Shown here: positions 44,572 to 51,580 of the stretch, piece after piece
Numbering within the stretch: the stretch's first letter is position 1
Layout: every line of letters starts with the position of its first letter
Source: Coriobacteriia bacterium
GTDB lineage: Bacteria; Actinomycetota; Coriobacteriia; Coriobacteriales; UMGS124
DNA length: 64,000 bases
NCBI GenBank assembly: GCA_018368455.1
Contig: JAGZEG010000007.1
Location: 109,198-173,197, forward strand
Direction: 5' to 3'
The notes under the pieces: model-generated
Seen by the model: only the letters and a program-made list of their open reading frames with translations
Database searches by the model: none
Told to the model about the DNA's origin: nothing
Translations under genes and position numbers: made by a program

Positions 44572-44995
44572 GCGCGATGTCTCCCCCACGCCTCCCGCTG
44601 ACTCCGGTGTGGCCCGCAACGCCCCCTGCACGCGAGCACCGTGTCCCTGTGGACACTATTACCTAGGAAAAAAGTCAGCTTGTTTCTAGTCTGTTACATA
44701 GCCCACTCTATGGCTCCCCGATTCGTCTGTCCGTTGCATTTGCAACGGACAGACGGGCGGCACTTGTATACACGCAGGCAATCTAAGTCCCACTCAAGCC
44801 CTGCCGTGACGTGGGCGACGGGGCTCGCAACGAGGTCCTCCCCAAAGAGCGACACTATCGATTCCGCAGCTCAGACATGATGTTGAACCTCGCGCGCACC
44901 CTCGATGCACCAGAGGCGCATCCCCTGCGCACTCGCCGGCGGACGGGAAAGACCCGATAGTGGCCACAACGTCCACCAGCGAAGGGAGTTCCCCC
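44572..44995. promoter_or_regulatory. Divergent regulatory region between the metal operon and the TerY-like triad
   Basis: 424 bases without a gene, noticeably more AT-rich at 44650-44790. It must carry promoters for both the metal-uptake operon (leftward) and the TerY-like gene (rightward). It holds GTGTCC-CTGT-GGACAC at 44641-44656 and the long palindrome at 44724-44755. I could not assign -35/-10 boxes with confidence, and no riboswitch was recognised. Confidence 0.5.
44724..44755. promoter_or_regulatory. Perfect 15-base-arm palindrome, candidate operator
   Basis: CGTCTGTCCGTTGCA and TGCAACGGACAGACG are perfect complements around TT. It lies 153 bases upstream of the permease gene and 241 bases upstream of the TerY-like gene. 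No T-run follows on either strand, so an operator is more likely than a terminator. Confidence 0.6.
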
Positions 44996-45721
44996 ATGAG
45001 CGCATATGAAGACGCCATCTACGAGACGACGCCGCTCGAGCAGATCCAGCGCGACCGCATGCCCGAAGCCATCAACGAGGCGCACCTCGCCCTCGTGCTG
45101 CTTCTCGACGTGTCCGGCAGCATGGCAGGCGATCCGCTCGACAACCTGAACCGCGCCCTCGTTCGCTTCAAGAAGGACCTCGCCAGCGACGCGCAGGCAC
45201 AGCGCAGCGTCGACGTGGCCGTCGTCACATTCGGCTCGGACGTCGACGTCGTGCAAGACTTCGTCCCGCTGCCTCACTTCCAGCCGCCGACTCTGCAGGC
45301 GAGCGGCCTCACCGCGATGGGCGCCGGCATCAACCGCGCCATCGACCTCGTCGAGCAGCGCACGGAGCTCTATCGCAGCCTCGGCACGCCCAGCCACCGC
45401 CCCTGGATCATGATGATGACCGACGGCTGCCCCACCGACGACATCGCGGACGCCGAGCGGCGCATCGCCGAAGAAGAGGGCCGCGGTTTGCACACGCACC
45501 TCAAGTTCTTCGCGTTGGGCACGCCCGGCCACGACGAGGCGACGCTGCGCCGGCTCACGAAGGTCGAGAAGCGCTACATGCAGCTGTCCAACACCGACTT
45601 CACCGGCATCTTCCACTGGCTCTCTGAGTCCATGTCCGTGATGTCGTCGAGCATGCCTGGCGCAAACCCGCAGCTCCCCGCCCTGCCCGCGAACGCGACG
45701 CTGCCTCCGAGCAGCTGGTAG
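44996..45721 (+). CDS. TerY-like von Willebrand A-domain protein
   Basis: 241 residues. The ATG at 44996 follows AAGGGAG. The metal-ion site of vWA domains is complete: DVSGS (Asp38, Ser40, Ser42), Thr106 in SGLTAMGAG and Asp143 in MMTDGCPTDD. The pattern HLALVLLLDVSGSM and RPWIMMMTDGCPTD matches TerY of the tellurite-resistance/stress gene neighbourhoods. The C-terminus is Ser/Met-rich then proline-rich. With the next two genes it forms a TerY, PP2C phosphatase and kinase set. Confidence 0.82.
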   Translation: MSAYEDAIYETTPLEQIQRDRMPEAINEAHLALVLLLDVSGSMAGDPLDNLNRALVRFKKDLASDAQAQRSVDVAVVTFGSDVDVVQDFVPLPHFQPPTLQASGLTAMGAGINRAIDLVEQRTELYRSLGTPSHRPWIMMMTDGCPTDDIADAERRIAEEEGRGLHTHLKFFALGTPGHDEATLRRLTKVEKRYMQLSNTDFTGIFHWLSESMSVMSSSMPGANPQLPALPANATLPPSSW

Positions 45722-45798
45722 GTCCTTCCTGGGCACCAGCCCCCAGCTGGTTCGGCGCCCTCCACACCCCGTGTCCCTGTTCCGAGAAAGGACCTCTC

Positions 45799-47205
45799 AT
45801 GATCGCATACGGCATCTCCCAGGCGGGGCGCTCCCACATCGAGCGCGGCCTGCCCTGTCAGGACAGTCACTACATCCTGCCTGCCCAGGAGGAGGGCACG
45901 TGGATCCTCGCCGGCGCCGACGGCGTGGGAAGCGCCGCCCACGCCGAGATCGGCGCACACATCGCCGCTCGCGAGGCCGCGCTGTTCTGCGCGCGCTGCC
46001 TGCCGCCCGATCGCGATCTCACGAGCACGTACTCCATGGTGCGCACCGCCATGAACTACGCCCTCAAGCAGGTGCTGCGCCGCGCCCTCGCCGACGATGA
46101 GCCCGCGGAGCGCTACGACACGACGTTGACGCTGGCCATCTACGACGGGGCGCGCGTCATCTACGGGCACGCCGGCGATGGTGGCCTGTTCGCGCTGCGC
46201 TGCGATGGGGGCATCGTCGAGGTCACGACGCCCCAGCACGGCCCCGACGGCGAAACGGTCATCCCGCTGAGCGGTGGCTACACGGGCTGGGAGATAGGGA
46301 CGTACCCACACGACGTCGCCGCCCTGCTGTTCGCGACCGACGGCATGCGCGCAGCGCTCAAGCCGAGCCTGCTAGCGTTTGCCGGCTCCCAGCGCCAGGT
46401 GCACGCCAGGGCGGGAGTGGGCGCCAAGGTGAGCGCAGGGCTCGGCGCGCTCGCAGGAAGGCTGCAGCCGGGAGGCGGCACGCACGCGGGCGAAGACGTC
46501 GACGACCCGACCATCTATACGCCGCTCGTGCGCTTCTTCGCCGACCCGCGAGGGCTCGAGGCGCGCGCCGATGCAGGGCATGCCCTCGTCGAGGCGAGCC
46601 CCTGCGCCCCGCAAACATCCGTCGAGGAAACGCGCCCGGGCGACGCGGCCACCCCCGCGATGCCAGCGCGCGAAGCCACGCAAGCTCCCCTCGATGCGGC
46701 ACAGGCCGGCGACGCAGCCGCCTTCTCAGAGGCCCCCGCGACTCCAGACGTCCCGAGTGGGGCATCCGAACCCGAGGACGACAGCACGCTCACGTCGTAC
46801 GGCGTCGACCCCGCAGCCTTCGAGGCGTTCGCGCGCTTCGTTGCCGGCGAGACGGGGTCGCCCGTCGACGTCTACTACGACCGAGTCTCGGCCCTCCTCG
46901 GCACCGAAGGCGACGCCGACACCGCCCGCGAGCTCGCCCGCATGCGCGCTGCCGGCGTCGGCGAGCGCTTCGTGCGCGCCGTGCGCGACGACCGCACGAT
47001 CGCCGTCATCGCCAACCCCGACGTGCCGCTCGCCACCTCGGCGCACCCCTATCGCGAGCCAGACTGGGACGCGCTGACCGTTGCCTGGCAGACGGCACTC
47101 TACCCCTCGCTTGGAGCCGCTCAAAGAGAGACGCACGCCACGCCCGGCGCCCGGCCCTCGGCCCCATCACAGAAGACCCCACTTTCGCATCTCCCCCGGC
47201 CGTAG
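45799..47205 (+). CDS. PP2C-type Ser/Thr protein phosphatase of the TerY-like triad
   Basis: 468 residues. AAAGGACCTCTC precedes the ATG. PP2C metal-binding motifs are visible: LPCQDSHY (Asp22), GADGVGSAAHAE (Asp41), RYDTTLTLAIYDGA, GHAGDGGLF and LFATDGM. After the phosphatase core (to about residue 195) a long disordered Ala/Pro/Glu-rich region precedes a helical end with DDRTIAVIANPDVPL, which may complete the fold. It probably removes phosphates placed by the kinase encoded next. The middle insertion is unusual for this family. Confidence 0.8.
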   Translation: MIAYGISQAGRSHIERGLPCQDSHYILPAQEEGTWILAGADGVGSAAHAEIGAHIAAREAALFCARCLPPDRDLTSTYSMVRTAMNYALKQVLRRALADDEPAERYDTTLTLAIYDGARVIYGHAGDGGLFALRCDGGIVEVTTPQHGPDGETVIPLSGGYTGWEIGTYPHDVAALLFATDGMRAALKPSLLAFAGSQRQVHARAGVGAKVSAGLGALAGRLQPGGGTHAGEDVDDPTIYTPLVRFFADPRGLEARADAGHALVEASPCAPQTSVEETRPGDAATPAMPAREATQAPLDAAQAGDAAAFSEAPATPDVPSGASEPEDDSTLTSYGVDPAAFEAFARFVAGETGSPVDVYYDRVSALLGTEGDADTARELARMRAAGVGERFVRAVRDDRTIAVIANPDVPLATSAHPYREPDWDALTVAWQTALYPSLGAAQRETHATPGARPSAPSQKTPLSHLPRP

Positions 47206-47272
47206 TCCGCACAGGGTGGGATGCCCGCCCGCTATCAGATCCCACGAGCGACACCGTCGAGGAGGCGCGTCC

Positions 47273-49090
47273 ATGAAGTTCACCGGCGTGAGCGGCATCA
47301 CGTACCAGACGCAGGACAAGCCGCTCGGACGCGGCGGCGAAGGCAGCGTCTACGCGGTGGAGGGCGTCATGCGCGCCGGCTCAGCGACGCTCAACCGCCC
47401 ACGCCCCGGAGACACGCGCCTCGTCGTCAAGGAGTTCGCCGCAGGGCGTGCCGACGCCCAGCGCCGTGCCAAGCTCAGCGCCATGGTCGCACGCCGGCCT
47501 CCGGCGGCGGCACGCGCCCAGCTCGCCTGGCCCCTCGACATCGCCCAGCGCGACGGGCACTTCACCGGATACGTCATGCCCCAGGTCGTGGCCTCGCACC
47601 ACCTCAACGAGTACTACGTCGCCAGTCCGACGGGCATCGGCGGGCCCGGCGGCGCCTCGGCGACGTACGCCCGACAGCTGACGCTCGCATACAACCTGGC
47701 CGCGGCCGTCGCCTGCGTGCACGACCTCGGCCAGGTCATCGGCGACTTCAATCCCGATAACGCCCTCGTGGACGAGAAGACGTGGACGGTCACGCTCATC
47801 GACTGCGACTCGTTCCACATCACGGACACGTCGGGCACCGTTTATCGCTGTGGCGTCGGAAAGCCCGACTACCTGGCGCCCGAAGTGCACGCCGCCCTGG
47901 CGCACGCCCCGGCAGGCGCGTCGCTCGAGACGCTGAATCCCTCGCCCTACAGCCAGCAAACTGACCTGTTTGCGCTGGCCGTGCACGTGTTCGCCCTGCT
48001 CGAGAACGGCTGTCACCCATTCGCTTGTGCCGCAGCGAACAGCATGTTCGGGAGCTCGGCAGCGCGCAGCTGTCCCCAACCCGTCGACAACATCAAGAGC
48101 GGCTTCAGCCCATTCTTCTCGCGCCGCTCGGGACTCACGACGCCCGTGTATGCGCCGGACGTCGCCTGCCTGCCGCCCGCGATCCGCGCCCTGTTCAAGC
48201 GGGCGTTCGTACGCGGCCATGCCCACCCCAGCGAGCGCCCGTCCGCCCGCGCCTGGGCAGCCGAGCTACGCACGGCGCTCCAGACGCTCGAGCCGTGCCC
48301 CGCTTGCGGCGCCGAGCACCCAATCGGCTGCATGTGCCCCCGGTGCGACGTCGCGCAGGGCATGGGAAAGATCAGGCCAACGGGCTCGAACGCGAGCGGG
48401 CACACGGGAAGCCAGTTCGCCATCCCTAACCCCACTGCGCCCAGAATGACACCCCAGGGCAGGCTCGGCTCATCCTCGGCCCCCTCCGCAAGCACCTGTC
48501 GGACGAGGAGGCAGGCCGCAAGAGGCTCCGCCGCCGGCCCCTTTGCGCAGCAGATCGCCGGAGCGCGCTCAGCGGCGCGGCAAGTGCAAGTCGCCGCGAG
48601 ACGAAAGTTCCGCCCAGTCGCCCACGTCGTCCACAACTGGATGGCCAAGCCGGCACGCGGGTGCAACCTCACCGCCCTGCTCGGTCTTCTAGTTCTCGCC
48701 GTTCTCGTCTGGAGCATCCCGTACATGCCGCCCGAGTACATCACGGGAACGAGGGACGCCCTCAACTCCGACTGGCGCCCCTGGGTCACGCTTGCCATCT
48801 GCACAGGAACGCTGCTCGCAAACGTTCAGTCTCCGCAGGGCGACGGCCACGACGGACAGAGGTTCTTCGCGGGCACGGTCAAGGCGTATCTGTGGGGCTT
48901 GGCCTGCATCGGCGTTGTCCTGTTTGTCGACACGTACCTCGCAAGCGGCAGCGGTCCCGCATCGTGGATCGAGTTCGCCAAGACGGCAACGCGCATCGCG
49001 ACGATAGTCAACCTACCCCTCTACGCCCTGACGGCCCTCATCTACGGCCTCGTCGGGAGCGTCCAGCTCTCTCGGCGCAACCGGCCGTGA
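47273..49090 (+). CDS. Membrane-anchored protein kinase with zinc ribbon (TerY-P triad type)
   Basis: 605 residues. The ATG at 47273 follows GAGGAGG. The kinase domain has the glycine loop GRGGEGSVY (19-27), Lys53 in VVKEF, a catalytic loop IGDFNPDN (Asp158, Asn163) in place of HRD, and DCDSF in place of DFG (Asp177). These variants are typical of kinases in TerY-P sets. A zinc ribbon CPAC...CPRC lies at 342-358. A basic linker leads to about four membrane segments (from about 464). It likely phosphorylates partner proteins at the membrane. Confidence 0.82.
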   Translation: MKFTGVSGITYQTQDKPLGRGGEGSVYAVEGVMRAGSATLNRPRPGDTRLVVKEFAAGRADAQRRAKLSAMVARRPPAAARAQLAWPLDIAQRDGHFTGYVMPQVVASHHLNEYYVASPTGIGGPGGASATYARQLTLAYNLAAAVACVHDLGQVIGDFNPDNALVDEKTWTVTLIDCDSFHITDTSGTVYRCGVGKPDYLAPEVHAALAHAPAGASLETLNPSPYSQQTDLFALAVHVFALLENGCHPFACAAANSMFGSSAARSCPQPVDNIKSGFSPFFSRRSGLTTPVYAPDVACLPPAIRALFKRAFVRGHAHPSERPSARAWAAELRTALQTLEPCPACGAEHPIGCMCPRCDVAQGMGKIRPTGSNASGHTGSQFAIPNPTAPRMTPQGRLGSSSAPSASTCRTRRQAARGSAAGPFAQQIAGARSAARQVQVAARRKFRPVAHVVHNWMAKPARGCNLTALLGLLVLAVLVWSIPYMPPEYITGTRDALNSDWRPWVTLAICTGTLLANVQSPQGDGHDGQRFFAGTVKAYLWGLACIGVVLFVDTYLASGSGPASWIEFAKTATRIATIVNLPLYALTALIYGLVGSVQLSRRNRP

Positions 49091-49165
49091 GGCACCGCGA
49101 GCGGACGAGCTTCCGGCCCCCACTGCGTCGAGTGTGGGCCGACTCGGATGTCTCCGCAAAAAGAA

Positions 49166-49204
49166 GGCCTGCAAACCCTCAAGTAACCTGGGGGTTTGCA
49201 GGCC
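49166..49204. terminator. Bidirectional terminator between the kinase and pckA genes
   Basis: GGCCTGCAAACCC (49166-49178) pairs perfectly with GGGTTTGCAGGCC (49192-49204) over a 13-base loop. It sits between convergent stops at 49090 and 49295. Confidence 0.75.
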
Positions 49205-49294
49205 AAAGCCTTCAACCTGTCGCGAGGAGGCCTCCGTCAGCCCGCATTCGACGCGGATGTGCACGCGCCCAGGCGACCCGGGAGCCTCATCCCG

Positions 49295-51088
49295 CTAGAT
49301 GGCCGGGCTCTTCGGGCGTGCGCCAGCCTCGGAGTGGACGTCACACATCGGCTCGACGCTCGCACTTGTCACTGCGTCGCCCTGCTCGGGCTCGCCGGCG
49401 AGCGGGTGCGGGCCAGCCGCGGCGACCTCAACAGGCGCATGCGGGTAGCGGCGTGCAAAGTTGCCCTCGAACATGCGGGCCAGCTTGTCGGCGGCTTCGT
49501 CATAGGCCCTCGCCGACGCCCACGTGCCGCGCGCGTCGAGCACGGAGGCGTCGACACCCGGGCAGCTCGTCGGCACGTCGACGCCGAAGCGCTCGTCGCG
49601 CACAAACTGCGCCTGCTCGAGCTCGCCAGAAAGCGCCGCACGCACCATGGCGCGGGTCGCAGACAGCGCCATGCGGTGCCCAACGCCGTAGCCGCCGCCT
49701 GTCCAGCCCGTGTTCACGAGGTAGACGCGGGCGTCGTCGCGCGCGATGCGCTCCTTGAGCATCTCGGCGTACGTCAGCGGATCAAGCGGCATGAACGGCT
49801 CTCCGAACAGGGCGGAGAACGTCGGAACCGGCTCGACGATGCCCTGCTCCGTGCCGGCGACCTTCGAGGTGAATCCCGTCATGAAGTGATACATGGCCGC
49901 CGTCTCGGACAGGCGCGAGATGGGAGGCAGCACGCCGAACGCGTCGGCCGTCAGGAAGACAACGACGCGCGGCAGGCCGCCCGTGCCGGCCGGCACGCAG
50001 TTGTCGATGTGCTCGATGGGGTAGGCGACGCGCGTGTTCTCCGTAATGCGCGTGTCGTCGTAGTCGGCCACGCGCGACTCGGCGTCGAGGATGACGTTCT
50101 CCGTCACGCTGCCGAAGCGGATGGCTCGGAAGATGTCGGGCTCGCGCTCGGCCGAGAGGTTGATGCACTTGGCGTAGCAGCCGCCCTCGATGTTGAAGAC
50201 GCCCTCGTCGGACCAGCCATGCTCGTCGTCACCGATGAGTCGGCGCGTAGGATCGGCCGACAGCGTCGTCTTGCCCGTGCCCGACAGGCCAAAGAACACG
50301 GCCGTGTCGCCGGTCTCGGGATCCATATTGGCCGAGCAGTGCATGGACAGCACGTTGTCCTCGACGGGCAGCAGGTAGTTCATCGTAGAGAAGATGGACT
50401 TCTTAATCTCGCCGGAATAGCCGGTGCCGGCCACGATGATGACGTGCTCTTCCAGGTTGATGACGACGGCCGACGCCGTGTTCGTGCCATCCGTCGTGGG
50501 GTCGCACGCATAGCCTGGCACGGCGTAGACAACGAAGTCCGGCTCGTAGGTCTCAAGCTCCTCGGCAGTGGGGCGCACGAGCATCTGGCGTGCGAACAGG
50601 GCTTGGTGGGGCATCTCGGCCAGCACGGCGAAACGGCGCGCGTGGGCGCGATCGGCACCAGCCATGGCACGCACGGCGTAGACGTCGCGCTCGCCCAGGT
50701 AGGAACGCACGCCTGCGAGGATGCGCTCGTAATGCTCGGACGAGATGGGGGCGTTGACCTTGCCCCAGGCGATGCGCTCGTGAACGGTGGGCGTATCGAC
50801 GATGAAGCGGTTCTGCGGAGCGCGACCGGTGTACGTGCCCGTCGTAACGGCAAGCGAGCCGGTGGACGTCAGCGTGCCGTCGTGGCACTCGACGGATGCC
50901 TCGACGAGACGGGCCGACGAGAGGTCAAGGTGGGCCCGTTCCGGAGCGCATACAACGCCGCAGGCCTCGATGAAGGCGACCGCCCCGGGCTGGGAAGAGG
51001 TCGAAGCGCCGTCATTTGTGGAGTCGCCGCAGGTAGCCGCTTCGCACGCGGTCGTCGTCGAGCACGTGCCGCACTTCGCGTCGGACAT
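49295..51088 (-). CDS. pckA: ATP-dependent phosphoenolpyruvate carboxykinase
   Basis: 597 residues, longer than the usual 530-540. The start at 51088 has AGGAAAGG upstream. Catalytic features are present: the kinase loop GLSGTGKTTLSADP, the metal site IGDDEHGW, EGGCYAKCINL and TGTYTGRAPQNRF. It interconverts oxaloacetate and PEP with ATP, and in anaerobes often runs towards oxaloacetate. The first 20 residues hold four cysteines in CGTC-x5-C-x4-C spacing (6, 9, 15, 20), which is unusual. About 35 extra residues lie at the C-terminus. Confidence 0.93.
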   Translation of the reverse strand: MSDAKCGTCSTTTACEAATCGDSTNDGASTSSQPGAVAFIEACGVVCAPERAHLDLSSARLVEASVECHDGTLTSTGSLAVTTGTYTGRAPQNRFIVDTPTVHERIAWGKVNAPISSEHYERILAGVRSYLGERDVYAVRAMAGADRAHARRFAVLAEMPHQALFARQMLVRPTAEELETYEPDFVVYAVPGYACDPTTDGTNTASAVVINLEEHVIIVAGTGYSGEIKKSIFSTMNYLLPVEDNVLSMHCSANMDPETGDTAVFFGLSGTGKTTLSADPTRRLIGDDEHGWSDEGVFNIEGGCYAKCINLSAEREPDIFRAIRFGSVTENVILDAESRVADYDDTRITENTRVAYPIEHIDNCVPAGTGGLPRVVVFLTADAFGVLPPISRLSETAAMYHFMTGFTSKVAGTEQGIVEPVPTFSALFGEPFMPLDPLTYAEMLKERIARDDARVYLVNTGWTGGGYGVGHRMALSATRAMVRAALSGELEQAQFVRDERFGVDVPTSCPGVDASVLDARGTWASARAYDEAADKLARMFEGNFARRYPHAPVEVAAAGPHPLAGEPEQGDAVTSASVEPMCDVHSEAGARPKSPAI

Positions 51089-51580
51089 CGCCACACCTTT
51101 CCTGGCCGCATGCCAGCGGCCGATCGCAAGCAGAGTCAAGGAGGAGGGCCACGCTCGCCAAAGCCACGCGGCAGCGCCCCTCTCGGAATCGATCGAGCCC
51201 AGCTTACCGCAGCGCCATCGAAGCGAAGGTCCTACGTTTCCAGAAAGTTTCGTATCCGCCCGCGATTTCCAGGTGAGCGGCACGTTCCGCCACCCTCGCC
51301 GCGCCATCGTCACACGAAGGTTCGCTCTCATTCGGAGGACAAAACGAAGAGGCCAAAAGGCATGGCATGGCGCCCAGGCGCCCAACGGGTCGCGGCGTGC
51401 GTTCCGCAGGGAAAGGCATTCGTTCCTCTGAAGAACAATTTCAGGCGTATTTGATAGTCCGATATGCTTAGTTTCATCGAATCTCTATACAATTGAAGTT
51501 GAGATTCAGGCCCCGGTGCCTCCTCTCTCGGCCGCACCTGGGCATCTCGCATGTGCGTGCACCGACAAAGGAGGGTCCTC
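51089..51580. promoter_or_regulatory. 492-base divergent region between pckA and the surface-protein gene
   Basis: No gene is supported. The right half (51420-51510) is markedly more AT-rich. It holds a possible -10 box TACAAT (51488-51493) for the surface-protein gene inside an inverted repeat. A 20-base stretch (51351-51370) nearly repeats one at 5769-5789. The pckA leader lies at the left. Confidence 0.45.
51479..51507 (+). promoter_or_regulatory. Inverted repeat overlapping a candidate -10 box
   Basis: GAATCTC (51479-51485) and GAGATTC (51501-51507) flank TATACAAT. A repressor bound here would block the promoter of the surface-protein gene, which begins at 51581. The -35 match is weak. 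Confidence 0.4.

Noticed and set aside
45571..46311. Minus-strand frames opposite the PP2C and TerY-like genes
   Set aside because: They are shadows of the plus-strand triad with no signals of their own.
49196..51454. Open frame of 752 codons on the plus strand
   Set aside because: It lies opposite pckA, whose motifs and ribosome-binding site are unmistakable.
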